A DNA stretch of 32,043 nucleotides from Chara braunii. Lineage: Eukaryota; Streptophyta; Charophyceae; Charales; Characeae. This document shows, piece by piece, positions 1 to 8,452 of this stretch (its first letter is position 1; each line of letters begins with the position of its first letter). The position numbers and the translations under genes were made by a program. Below the pieces are notes generated by a model. The model searched no databases and was not told the origin of the DNA. It saw only the letters and a program-made list of their open reading frames with translations. The stretch covers positions 407,670 through 439,712 of the forward strand of contig BFEA01000530.1 of NCBI GenBank assembly GCA_003427395.1. Reading direction: 5' to 3'.

Positions 1-5
1 ATATA

Positions 6-113
6 TCGTCACAAACAGAACTGCCCAGTAAACCGTAGGCAGAGAGAGAGAAGAGGACAACAAACGAGGGGTTGTGACAAACTGTTTCGTCGGAGTTTCA
101 CCGACTCGTCAGG
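6..113 (-). mobile_element. Hammerhead-bearing (TA)n-seated repeat, copy A
   Basis: This is one of five copies of a short repeat whose plus-strand left end is always (TA)n followed by TCGTCA. It then carries a hairpin (CTGCC..GGCAG around CGGT/ACCG), an AG-rich stretch, ACAACAAACGAGGGG, and finally a hammerhead ribozyme core read on the minus strand. The right end abuts TATATC, so the copy sits between TA-rich sequences. Read on the minus strand, the constant end is 3' and the variable end is 5', as expected for target-primed reverse transcription. No coding capacity. Penelope-like elements and retrozymes are the known retroelements with such ribozymes; the assignment here is inference. Confidence 0.75.
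76..113 (-). ncRNA. Hammerhead ribozyme core (copy A)
   Basis: Read on the minus strand from 113 to 76, the sequence gives the conserved CUGACGA core. Next comes a 5-bp stem II (GUCGG / CCGAC) closed by a UGAAACU loop, then the conserved GAAA, a 3-bp stem III (ACA / UGU) with a GUU loop, and the cleavage nucleotide C17 in a GUC triplet at position 76. All invariant core positions are present. A very short stem III is typical of the hammerheads of Penelope-like elements and animal retrozymes. The 5' strand of stem I is not found: the bases before CUGA do not pair with those after GUC. Self-cleavage of this copy in cis is therefore doubtful. Confidence 0.83.
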
Positions 114-154
114 ATATATCTATTTGATGATATATATATATATATATACATATA

Positions 155-253
155 TCGTCAAATAGAACTGCCCGGTAAACCGTAGGCAGAGAGGGAGAAG
201 AGGACAACAAACGAGGGGCTGTGACAAACTGTTTCGTCGGAGTTTCGACCGAC
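155..253 (-). mobile_element. Hammerhead-bearing (TA)n-seated repeat, copy B (5'-truncated)
   Basis: Second copy, preceded by a (TA)n run at 129-154 and followed by ACATATATATA. It belongs to a subfamily shared with copy E (TCGTCAAATAGAAC rather than TCGTCACAAACAGAAC, and GAGGGAGAAG). On the minus strand it retains stem II (loop slightly altered), GAAA, stem III and the GUC site (C17 at 223). It is cut off before the CUGANGA segment, so it is a 5'-truncated copy of the same unit. Confidence 0.72.
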
Positions 254-272
254 ATATATATACATATATATA

Positions 273-366
273 CAGGGTACGTACGGAGGTACCCGGGCCA
301 ACCTCCGTACGTACGGGAGTTCGGGGTCCTGTTCGGGGTCAAAACCCGAAGGCGTCTGGCCCCCGC
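273..366 (+). repeat. Left GC-rich terminal inverted repeat of an older element
   Basis: Begins CAGGGTAC directly after a (TA)n run and contains CCGTACGTACGGGA, GTTCGGGG and CTGGCCCCCGCC before an A-run. Reverse-complementing 13560-13667 gives a similar series in the same order (AGGGTA, CCGAACGTATGGGA, GTTCGGG, a C-run with CGCC, then A-run), also next to TA-rich sequence. The two look like decayed terminal inverted repeats of one element that was later split by the LTR retrotransposon. Alignment is by eye and the arms are degenerate. Confidence 0.5.
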
Positions 367-371
367 CAAAA

Positions 372-702
372 ATTATTTCGGGGCATAAAGTAAATGTTTT
401 TTTCTGAATTTTTTTTGTGAGTTCTCTATGATGTGGGGTATATGCCTAAAAATTTTGAAGTCATTTTGCTAAGCCAAAATAAAATTAAAAATCACCAAAG
501 ATGGCGGTGTCGAAACGTGCTCGCCCACTCTCAAATTTGTTATTTTTCACTTTTTACTTTTTGTTTTCACTTTATTTCGGGGCCTAAAAAAAAATTATTA
601 TTTTTTGAGACTTTTTAACGAGTTTTTTATTATGTGAAGTACACATCTGTAAATTTTAAGGGCATATGGCTAAGCCAAAAAAAAAATTGAAAAATCGCCA
701 AA
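372..702 (+). repeat. AT-rich tandem repeat, about 195-bp unit, left part
   Basis: One complete unit (about 372-570) and most of a second. Each starts TTATTTCGGGGC, runs through an AT-rich stretch to GCTAAGCCAAAA and A(A)TCRCCAAA. The intact unit continues into AGATGGCGGTGTCGAAACGTGCTC (in part 496-519). The second unit stops at CCAAA (702), exactly where the LTR begins; its missing continuation is found at 13368 after the other LTR. No gene; open frames here are AT-rich chance frames. Confidence 0.7.
699..702. repeat. Target site duplication CAAA, left
   Basis: CAAA immediately precedes the 3' LTR, and the same four bases follow the 5' LTR at 13368-13371. The uninterrupted sequence CCAAAGATGGCG is preserved in the intact tandem unit at about 490-502, which acts as an empty-site reference. 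Ty3/gypsy elements usually make 5-bp duplications, so one base may have been lost. Confidence 0.72.
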
Positions 703-1707
703 TGCAAGGAAAATGAGCAATAGAGAGATGACAGAATCCAGATTGCACGATCACATTGATAGCCAGAAAGTCTCACGGTGTCCAGAAAGCAGTAATGCAC
801 CAATGTTACACCAATGGAGAATCAAAACACTGAAATTGAATGTCAATGAGAGTCTACTCTCGTCATCACCAACATCAGAGTCCAGGCAACCTGCCCCTAC
901 TTGGCGCTCGGCGCCCAGACTACTCCCAAACACAGCTACTATCTGCCTATGAATTGACAATGCAACTGTTGACGTCAGCATCCACCGAAGTACATGAAGA
1001 TGTCGCCCAATGCAGACCATCGCCAATACCAGGTATGAGCCCTCACATCATCACCCTCGTCTCTCTCTCTCTCTCTCTCCCCCTCGTCTTTCTCCCTTGT
1101 CTCCCCTTTGCACCCCCGAAGACCACCCCTGCGCCTTGCTGTATTCCAAGCCCAGCCAGCTATGGAAGTTGGGCTATGGCGCTGCCCTCAGCAGCGCCCT
1201 TCTTCCCACACGACCGCACGTGCACAGCACCTTGCCCCTAGTGCTAGCAGCAGCCCGCAAGCGTCTGCTCCAGCAGCGGTGCCGCAAATTGGCAAGTGCC
1301 TGAAGGAAGTGCCAGGCAGCGAGCTCTTTCCTATATGGAAAGAGTCTGGCCTGACTGCGGCCTGGCTGGGCTGGGCCTCCGCCCAGAAGCTTCCGGTAGG
1401 CCCCAGGTGGCTGGGCCTCTCCTGCAGCTGCTGGGCCTCGTTCAGTTATGCCTCCCAACTGTCTGTGTCTGTTGCTGCGAATCTTGCCCAGGGCCTGAAT
1501 TTCAGAAAAGGCCCACAAGGCCGTGGAAAGTATTTGCTGCTCGGGTCCTGGGTTCCCTCAACCAACTGACGCAACACAACTGCCTGAACCCCAATTACGA
1601 AATTGACAGCATTGGGCCTCTCGTGATCAGTTAGGGCCGCCTTCACTTAGGGCAGGCACACTTGCATCAGGGGCCCCTTAGACCAGTCGAGGAGCCTTAT
1701 CCTTGCA
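703..1707 (-). repeat. 3' LTR of the gypsy element
   Basis: A 1005-bp direct copy of 12364-13367. In plus orientation it starts TGCAAGGAAAATGAGC and ends GCCTTATCCTTGCA, giving TG..CA ends with an 8-bp terminal inverted repeat. It contains a short (CT)n tract near 1060-1080. The open frames inside it on both strands are present in both LTR copies but carry no recognisable protein signature, so I treat them as chance frames. Confidence 0.92.
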
Positions 1708-2370
1708 TTCCCTCCTTTACTTTGATAGTCCTCTGAGAAGTACCTTAATCTGCTGGCATCTTTCCCTTGAGTCCTTTTTCGTAGCCTGCAATCACTTCGG
1801 GAGCAGTTCGTTGAAGGTCGGCCTCCGCAGGGAGGTTCAGGCACTGGCATCACCCGATGTTCTATGATTTCGTCGATGTCGACTTGGCCATCCACGGTTG
1901 GGGGCAGCATTGACCGTCTGGAAGGAAGCTGTGCAGTCTGTGTGAAAGGTGCCAGCTTCGAGGCGTAAAAAACCGGGTGTGTGCGTAGGTGAGCAGGGAT
2001 GCATATGACATAGGAGGGTCCATCTATCCGGTCCCCGACTACGTCTAAGACCTCCCAGGGACCGAAATATTGGGGCATCACTTTTCGTGAGATTCCCAAC
2101 TCTTGGCCCAGTTCAGATGACTTGACCCAGACTGTCCCCTACCTGAAAGTTAGAATGCCGTCTATGTTTGTTCTCAGATGCAATCATAGCATCCTGAGAC
2201 TTCCTAATGTGTTCAACGGCCTTCTGTAGCATCTGTTCGTACTTGACAGCAAATTCTATGCTGCCACGGGCTGCAGTTGACTGATTTTCAGGCAGTAGGA
2301 CATCAAGGGCGGATCTGGGCTTCCAACCAAGATGCAGTTGGTTGGGAGTCATGCCAGTAGTGCTGTGCAC
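1650..2370 (-). pseudogene. Integrase C-terminal domain and chromodomain remnant
   Basis: The minus-strand frame ending at 2113 carries the integrase tail (HSTTGMTPNQL, GWKPRS, NKHRRHSNFQVGDS). A frameshift near 2110 moves the reading into the frame 2099-1647, with GISRKVMPQYFGPWEVLDVV and a PAHLRTHPVFYASKL segment, the usual gypsy integrase C-terminal fold. It is followed by DIDEIIEHRV, the start of a chromodomain. The rest of the chromodomain is poorly conserved: the typical YLVKWKGY core is not visible. The last codons run over the end of the internal region into the LTR. In intact relatives this region binds DNA and steers integration to chromatin marks. Confidence 0.8.
1708..1718 (-). 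promoter_or_regulatory. Polypurine tract (plus-strand DNA primer)
   Basis: Read on the minus strand this is AAAGGAGGGAA, directly abutting the first T of the 3' LTR. Position and composition fit the polypurine tract that primes second-strand synthesis in LTR retrotransposons. Confidence 0.8.
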
Positions 2371-3060
2371 AACATTGTTGTACAGGCTGCCGACGAGAGG
2401 TAATTTCTCGTCCCAGTCATCCTGACTTGGCTTAATGTAATGTCCCTATCACTAACAACAGATTTGGGCAGACCAAAGTCACGTAACCAGTTATTCATAA
2501 ACAGCTTGATAACATAGTCAGTTTTCACTGTTTCTGGCATAGCGATTAGTCTAGCATACTTGGAAAATCTGTCCACTATGACGAAGATGTGTCTCTTTCC
2601 GCTCTTGCTGGTCACCAGGGTACCATGAAGTCCATGGACACACTTTCATCGGGGCCTTCATGGATCGGCAAGGGCTTGATGAGCCCAAGCGGAGCCTGAG
2701 TCCTAGGTTTGTCCCGTTGGCAAACCTGGCAAGTTTCAACGTACGCTTTTGCATCTTGCATCATAGACGGCCACCAAAATCTCTGCACTAGGTTAGCTGA
2801 TGCCTTTCTATAACCAAAATGACCAGTTGCATCGGGACACTCGACTAAAAACAAACTACGCAAAGACTCCCTATCAGGAACACACAATTTTTTATTCCCA
2901 GCCTTTCAAGAAACAGCAAGCCATTGAACAACACAAACTCATCGGATATAGCTTTATCCTTAGCCTCCATGCTGCGGATGATCTCAACCATCAACGCATC
3001 TTTCTGATAGGCTTCCACCAAAGATCGAGTTACATCATTAGATATCATGAACTCAGTCAC
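2371..3060 (-). pseudogene. Integrase zinc-binding domain and catalytic core, internally deleted
   Basis: Spread over three minus-strand frames. 3060-2845 covers the RNase H/integrase linker. 2887-2612 carries the zinc-binding region (ATGHFGYRKASANL, ETCQVCQRDK) and the first catalytic Asp in SMDFM. 2615-2349 carries FVIVDRFSKYARL and the second Asp in VVSDRD. The His that should precede DATGHFG is Pro (CCC). Directly after SDRD the sequence jumps to the KPSQDDWDEK region, which lies well downstream in intact elements (visible in another frame as IKPSQDDWDE). About 50-60 residues, including the stretch with the catalytic Glu, are missing. Strand transfer activity is therefore impossible from this copy. 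Confidence 0.87.
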
Positions 3061-3818
3061 TAGCGCGCCCAGATAGTCTGCCCTACGCGATAGTACATCA
3101 GCTACTTTATTGTACTCTCCTTTGAGAGGATCAAGTTGAAATCATACATATCTATAACTTGAATTCATCTCTTAAGTGCATCTGAGAGTGCAGGTTGTGT
3201 CTTAATCCAACGCAAGGTCTCATGGTCAGATCAATCATAGAAGAATCTGCCTAGGAGATAGTGTCTCCAGTGGACCAGCACTCTATAGAGGGCATAGAGC
3301 TCACGCTCATACGTGGACTTTGCTAACTTATGAGATGACATCTTTTTGCTCATGTACTCGACGGGCCTCAACTTGTTCCCCTCCTTTTGCGCAAGGACAA
3401 CGCCTATGCCATATTGGCTGGTATTAGTGGTCACAATAAAGGGCTGCTCAGGATCCGGAAGTTTAAGGACTTCGTAGTGTGTCAAAGCATACTTCAATTT
3501 CTTGAAGGCTGCTTCGCAGTCTTCAGTCCACTCCCAAGGGGTGTCAAGGAGTGTGAGGTCAGCCAACGGGGAGGCTATAGTGCTGTAATTTTTTACGAAT
3601 GGTCTATAGTAGCCTATCATCCCCAAGAATGACCTCACCTGAGTCACAAACTGAGGCCTGGGCCAATCACGTATGCTGGCCACTTTGGCATCATCCGGCC
3701 TCAAACCGTCCGCAAAAATCTCATGACCCGAATACAAGATTTCGGTGCGACCAAACTCGCATTTTTCCAAGTTAATAATGTATTGTTGTTGTCTTGGGAG
3801 ACCTAGCACTGTTTTCAC
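3061..3818 (-). pseudogene. RT connection and RNase H domain, broken
   Basis: Frame 3818-3231 has the RT thumb/connection (SGHEIFADGLRPDDAKV, FLGMIGYYRPFVKNYS, PWEWTEDCEAAF) and then RNase H (PFIVTTNTSQYGIGVVLAQ, STYERELYAL, HWRHYLLGR). The first catalytic Asp of RNase H, normally in TDAS, is Asn (AAT), with Ala to Thr beside it. An in-frame TGA at 3231 follows FFYD where SDHETLRW should continue; that phrase is still readable beyond the stop. A further stop after DALKR and a one-base shift precede the VADVLSRRADYLG end near 3070. An in-frame TAG (3819-3821) separates it from RT. Confidence 0.88.
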
Positions 3819-4178
3819 GTGCTAAGCGTGCTCCTCTGCAGTCTTACTAAAGATAAGGATATCGTCGAGGTACACGACGATAAACTTGTCCAAGTAATCA
3901 TTAGAGATCCGGTTCATTGCGTGCTGGAATGTCCCAAGTGCATTGCATAGACCAAAGGGCATCACCACAAACTCGTACAGACCGTACCTGGTCTGAAATG
4001 CGGTTTTGTGTTGATCCTCAGGTCTAATGGCAATTTGATGGTATCCGGACTTCAGATCTATCTTCGTGAAGTACCGACATCCCTGCACTCTATCCAAGAG
4101 GTCGTAGATGTGGGGTAGGGGCTCCGCGTTCTTTACGGTGATGGCATTGAGGCCCCTATAGTCAATGCACATCCTCAA
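3819..4178 (-). pseudogene. Reverse transcriptase palm, N-terminal fingers deleted
   Basis: The minus-strand frame carries RMCIDYRGLN, YFTKIDLKSGYHQI (first catalytic Asp), KTAFQTRYGLYEF, VMPFGLCNA and the YLDD active-site box with its two Asp, so the palm is catalytically well preserved. Upstream it reads back through KGGTL to an in-frame TAG. About 40 bp further up, the sequence is already the protease-RT linker (DLFEEPSGVVE). In intact relatives some 60-70 residues of the fingers lie between these, so a deletion of roughly 200 bp is inferred. The domain ends EEHA before an in-frame TAG. Confidence 0.87.
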
Positions 4179-4214
4179 GGTACCTCCCTTCTATCGCATG
4201 GACAACCTCTCATT

Positions 4215-4435
4215 CTACCACGCCACTGGGCTCCTCAAAAAGGTCTGGATATTGAGTAATGACTATTATATCTGGGGGTGTTGTTACGGCCTCCCCTTTC
4301 TCAAAGACAAAGACTAGGTACATCCCCTCCTCGTGATTCTACTTATAATAGTTATAGAAAGAAGATGCACACATGCAGCCATAGTTCTCCACTAGACTGC
4401 TAGCTTTGAACTTCTGCAGTCTAATGGTTCTTCCA
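4215..4435 (-). pseudogene. Protease-RT linker remnant
   Basis: Too broken to show as one open frame. Reading the minus strand from about 4440 gives LPNGRTIRLQKFKASS, then FYNYYK, an in-frame TAG, NHEEGMYLVFVFEKGEAV, and ITQYPDLFEEPSGVVE followed by TGA. The phrases are those found between protease and reverse transcriptase in plant gypsy polyproteins. A one-base insertion separates this from the protease frame, which ends early at 4436 with DDPQVA. Confidence 0.72.
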
Positions 4436-4855
4436 TTAGGCAACTTGTGGATCATCACCCTTCCTATCCCAATCGAATTGAGGTTGCGCAACCTCGAGGT
4501 AGTACATGCCTAGTAGCATATCGAATGGCAGTTCGTCACTAACAAGGAACGAGATTTTGTGTCTCAGTTCCCCTCCTCCATAGGAGAAGGTGCAGACTAC
4601 GTCCTTGACATATTCTTGGACAACCATACTGTGCTTGTTGGCTAGTGTAGATGCTACGGATCTGCTCAGCCGCTGCACTTGGTCCCCTAAGCGCAGTCTG
4701 TCCACACAAGCACGACTGATGAAGTTCCATGTAGCGCCTATGTCTGCAAAGGCGCCCACTTTGCAGGCAACTGCATCGACCTCTACCACGAAATGTTCAC
4801 CCCTAGGACCTTTGCTAATCATCGCCCAAGAGTCTCTGGGTCGCTCCCTGACCAC
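4436..4855 (-). pseudogene. Retropepsin-like aspartic protease domain
   Basis: The minus-strand frame contains ADIGATWNFIS, the active-site loop normally written D-S/T-G-A. The catalytic Asp is present but the next residue is Ile (ATA), explained by one C-to-T change from a Thr codon. A flap-like FSYGGGELRHKISFLV and the second-half signature LPFDMLLGMYYLEVAQPQFDW follow, so fold order and length fit a gypsy protease. In the living element it would cut Gag and Pol apart inside the particle. The frame ends in a frameshift. Confidence 0.83.
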
Positions 4856-5125
4856 TCAATTTGTAACTCTTCTAAGGACTCGGACACATCTCTCGAATAG
4901 AGCATCGGTAGGTCTGAATGTGTCTGCGGGGCGATAAATGGGTCAATAGCCTTGGCCAACGCCTGAAGTGGTGAAGGCAACATTACCACTTCAGCATGAG
5001 TAAGAGCGGCTAACACTCCTACTGGTCCGAATTGTTTCCCTGTGAAGCACTCGAGAAGCACCACCAGGGTTCGAAGATAAGCCCAGCACCGTTGGAGAGG
5101 CTACCTTCGTTGTGACCTTTTTCCC
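4856..5125 (-). pseudogene. Gag-protease spacer region
   Basis: The open minus-strand frame at 5064-4819 (VLLECFTGKQFGPVG, AALTHAEVVMLPSPL, ESLEELQIEWSG) lies between the Gag zinc knuckle and the protease, in a different frame from both. It has no catalytic motif that I recognise. Its position and collinearity suggest the spacer of the polyprotein, shifted by indels. Confidence 0.55.
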
Positions 5126-6942
5126 TCAACATGTTTTGGACGTGTGGCCATAGTTGCCACAGTTCAGATAGGTACCCCTAGCAACTCGGCCCCTCCATAC
5201 CTCGTAATATGAACCAAGTTTTACCCATGTGGGTGTTCCTTGGTCGCCCTGACCCTTGGACCGGCCTACCTTCTGCTTCCCGGTCCCCCTAGCCTTTTCT
5301 TTGATTGGAGCTACGACTCCCCCATCCGAAGTCTCACTAGCCCCATCCTGCTCTGCATCTTCCCCATAGTCAGGGAAGTCGTCAATCTTAGTCGCCTGAC
5401 CATCATGGGCGACGAACATGAGATTGCCCTTCTTCCTCTAGTCTTTTGGGAAAGTTTCTTCTTCCTACCATCTCCTTGACCCTGATGAGCGGTCCCAAGT
5501 TTAGCCTCTATATCTAAGCCTTTCTTGTTGAAAGTAACAAAGTAATTGACATCGATGTTGGCCTCGTCTACCAGTTTATTCTTAACATTTGTGGGTAGAC
5601 ATCTCAGGTAGACATCTCAAATAAGTTGTGGGGAGTACCTACGGGGGATAGCGTACACCAGGCACTACGACCAGACGTTCTACGACATCTGTGACTTCCC
5701 GTACAGTCCTGTACCGTTCGAAACCAAGACTGCTTATTGCGTCGGTGGCCTTTTAAGCCCCTTGAGGGTCATGCCACTTGTTGTACGCAGTCCGTATGAA
5801 GTCCTCTAATGTTTGTGCTTCGGCCCAGGCATCAAAGTTTTGACCGTAGCCCTATTGCTGCACTATGCCATTGAACCATCGCGCTACAAGACCCTCTAAA
5901 TAGGAAACGGCGACTATAACTTCCTGCTCTAGTCTTAAGAGTTTGTGCCTCACATACGTAGGCACAGTCCTCACGCAGGTGTCCAGGTCCTCGTCCTTTT
6001 TCCTATCGCCTGAAAAGGGCTCAAGACTCGGCAAGGGGATCTTGGGCATCCATTGCATGGGTTGGATTTGCCTAGGTGATTGCAACAGTGGCTGCATAGC
6101 CACTGAGACAGGTTGCTGCATGCTAACCTAAGCTTGTCCTGACGATGGACTTGTAGCTGCCACCGTCCTCGATGGTACGGGAGAAGTACTATGAACCGGA
6201 TCACTAATTGTTGCTAAACCACATGAAGGAGATATGCCAAACATGGGAGTAAAAGAGGGCCCTATCGGTGACGGAGTCACTGAGGGACCCGCAACCGAAA
6301 GGGGGGCTACAGAATATTGAGGCTGCCTCATTACCGGGCGAGGAGCCTACAGTGCAGCCAAAATTCGATTTTGGCCCGCCACTAGTTCCTGCTGGACAAC
6401 CTGCGTTTCTGCCACGCAAAGACGCAAGTGACGCAGCGCCTGAATTGCAGGATCCAATCTTGACTCATCCAGTGCTTCTAATCTTCCTAACTCTTGTCTC
6501 CTTGTTCCTAGTCTAGCTTTTCTCAATATAGCTTTCTCTCTTCTCGCTGCTGCATCTCTCAACTGTTGTTGCAGCTCATCATGAAGGGCTTCTGCTTGGA
6601 GGATCTCATAATCCTCTTGTGTGAGAGGAGATTGTTGGCTGACTTGCAACCCAACAGGCTGACTAACACAACCCTGAGAACGCCCTTGACTAACTCCTGA
6701 TGAAGAGGCCTGGGACAAGGCCTGGGACATGCTAGAGGCGATAGCCACTGCAGCCTCGATGTTGGCTGCTGCTGCCCTAGACCTCCTTAATCCACCCTCT
6801 CCCTGACTTACTTCCACAGCCTCCTTTCCTCTCCTTGACCTAACTCCTGGAAAGTGATCGGTCTACTGAGAGCGGTTATGCGGGTCACTCTAAGATCTTC
6901 CACTAATCGTTCCTCCTCCTCACTACTAGTTGTTTCACTCAT
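5126..6942 (-). pseudogene. Gag (capsid/nucleocapsid) with stops, frameshifts and damaged zinc knuckle
   Basis: The likely start is the ATG at 6942-6940 (MSETTSSEEEERLVEDL). A frameshift near 6810 leads into EVSQGEGGLRR. An Ala/Gln-rich, probably coiled-coil region follows (ALHDELQQQLRDAAARREKA), then a Pro/Ser-rich stretch and a capsid-like segment (LPSLEPFSGDRKKDEDLD, ARWFNGIVQQ, FDAWAEAQTLEDFIRTAYNKW). In-frame TAG codons occur near 6347, 6125 and 5850 and a TAA near 5755. A 13-bp tandem duplication at 5594-5619 shifts the frame again. The C-terminus has a zinc knuckle reading YLNCGNYGHTSKTC: the first Cys of CX2CX4HX4C is Tyr (TAT for TGT). Packaging function is lost. Confidence 0.83.
5594..5619. 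repeat. 13-bp tandem duplication inside gag
   Basis: GGTAGACATCTCA occurs twice head to tail. Thirteen extra bases shift the gag frame, so this is one of the disabling lesions. Confidence 0.82.
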
Positions 6943-7630
6943 GAGCTACAGTGGTGTGTGATCTAAACTAGAATCCACATTGAATCCTACCTCAACATAA
7001 CACCCGACCGAGTAATAACAATCAACTATTTTCGGTCAGCCTGGAGAGAAGTAGTCAAGTGGTAACCAGCAATCAATGTCAAGTCCTAAAGGTAATACTA
7101 TTTCTATTTTTAGATTATTCTAAAACAGAATGCAATGCAGCAAAGAATGGTCCATCCTATCTGCAGTTGTCTGTCAGTTGTCACCAAGTCCGTACAACTA
7201 GATAATCAAAAATAAAAATGATTTGCCTTCGGAGATGCATGTTGGATGGCAGTTTATTTATTTTAGTTCCACAGCGAATAGTTGTTGGAATCCCCCCTCC
7301 CCCTGTATCCCTCTTGAGTAGTCTCTTGTGTCGACGTCTCGAGCATCTGGTTGAGCAGCGTGTCTGAAGGTGTGCGATCCTGCCCACCCCTGTGCTTTCA
7401 AGTCTATGACTCTATGCTAAGCTTGCCAGCCCTTGCACTTTGTTTACCCTGGCATGCAACGAGCCTTACTTCCGGTTTGATCTGGCTGATCATGAGGCAA
7501 TTTAAGGACAGCCCCCAAGGTCCTCAGGAATTATATAATGTTGCAGACAGGACGACGATCGCAGCCAGGGTTCAATCCGGTGTCAGGCGGCCAAAATTAG
7601 TCGGTCACCCGACATGAGAGCTTTTAGTCT
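6943..7630. other. Gag-proximal part of the leader
   Basis: No gene recognised on either strand. It is ordinary-complexity sequence between the gag start and the foldback element, with a short C-run near 7292-7302. Small open frames (60-90 codons) show no motifs. Confidence 0.5.
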
Positions 7631-7932
7631 ATGTTTGTCTGCTACGTCTATTTTCGACTCTTCTTTTGTCGGACGAGTGACGAAAAAATGGGGTGTCTGG
7701 GGCAACCCTTGTTTTCCGCTACTCCACTCGTTGACGTGACCCCTACTATTACATATTTTATCCTATTATTTTACCGTATTTTTTACACCCATTATGACAA
7801 AGCCTATTTTGCCTTTACTTTTGCTTCCTCTGACGCTCGATCGCAGATGCGCGGGCGCGCTCCCGCATAAGCGGTTTTATGTGGTCGAGTCGAAGGCGGG
7901 GATATATTTATTTCTACGGGTATATATATATA
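7631..7932 (+). repeat. Foldback arm, left
   Basis: Pairs with 8453-8753 in inverted orientation. Shared landmarks include GGTGTCTGGGGCAACCC, CTACTCCACTCGTTGACGTG and GCTTCCTCTGACGCTCG. Differences are mostly transitions. Confidence 0.85.
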
Positions 7933-7934
7933 TA

Positions 7935-8042
7935 TCGTCACAAACAGAACTGCCCGGTAAACCGTAGGCAGAGAGAGAGAAGAGGACAACAAACGAGGGG
8001 CTGTGACAAACTGTTTCGTCGGAGTTTCACCGACTCATCAGG
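7935..8042 (-). mobile_element. Hammerhead-bearing (TA)n-seated repeat, copy C
   Basis: Full-length relative to copy A (108 bp each) and nearly identical to it. Its constant end is fused to (TA)n at the inner end of the left foldback arm. The other end stops after TCAGGA, the same point as copy A, and then runs into unrelated sequence. It belongs to the A/C/D subfamily. Confidence 0.75.
8005..8042 (-). ncRNA. Hammerhead ribozyme core (copy C)
   Basis: The minus strand reads CUGAUGA, stem II GUCGG/CCGAC with loop UGAAACU, GAAA, stem III ACA/UGU with loop GUU, and GUC, with C17 at position 8005. It differs from copy A at N7 (U instead of C), which the consensus allows. As in copy A, bases upstream of the core (GCCUC) do not pair with ACAGCCCC downstream of the cleavage site, so stem I is not formed within the copy. 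Confidence 0.83.
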
Positions 8043-8337
8043 AGGCTGAACCTTAACAGTCTGCAGAATCCCCTCACTGATTACACTGTAAATGATAATC
8101 TACCTTAACCAAAATCAAAGTAGACTATCACTCACCCACACCAGATGGAAAACTCTACAGACTGTCGGTTCACACCCCATCACAAGCCAGCAAAACATCC
8201 ACGAAACAAAAAATAGTCTGTCACAGCCAAAAAATACACTCCAGACACGCCGCTGGCACTAGAGGCACAGCATGGCCGCCTCGCTCGACCTGACCGGAAA
8301 AAAACATAGCAGGAAGCTAGCGAAGTCGTAGTATATA

Positions 8338-8407
8338 TCGTCACAAACAGAACTGCCCGGTAAACCGTAGGCAGAGAGAGAGAAGAGGACAACAAACGAG
8401 GGGCTGT
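8338..8407 (-). mobile_element. Hammerhead repeat copy D, beginning at the predicted cleavage site
   Basis: Has the constant (TA)n-TCGTCACAAACAGAAC end and matches copy C up to CGAGGGGCTGT, where it passes straight into ATATATATAG. On the minus strand its first bases are ACAGCCCC, exactly those that would follow the ribozyme cut after GUC. The first A could also belong to the TA flank, so precision is within one or two bases. Confidence 0.72.
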
Positions 8408-8414
8408 ATATATA

Positions 8415-8448
8415 TAGAAATAAATAGATCCCCGCCTTCGACTCAACC
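8415..8448 (-). repeat. Partial foldback-arm duplicate
   Basis: AGAAATAAATAGATCCCCGC and the following TTCGACTCAACCAC repeat the inner end of the right arm (8470-8503) about 55 bp upstream of it, separated by ATG(TA)n. It may reflect slippage or a second truncated element. Confidence 0.75.
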
Positions 8449-8452
8449 ACAT

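Noticed and set aside
5482-5489. CTGATGAG string on the plus strand, a hammerhead core start
   Set aside because: No GAAA at the right distance and no stem II pairing; it lies antisense within gag.
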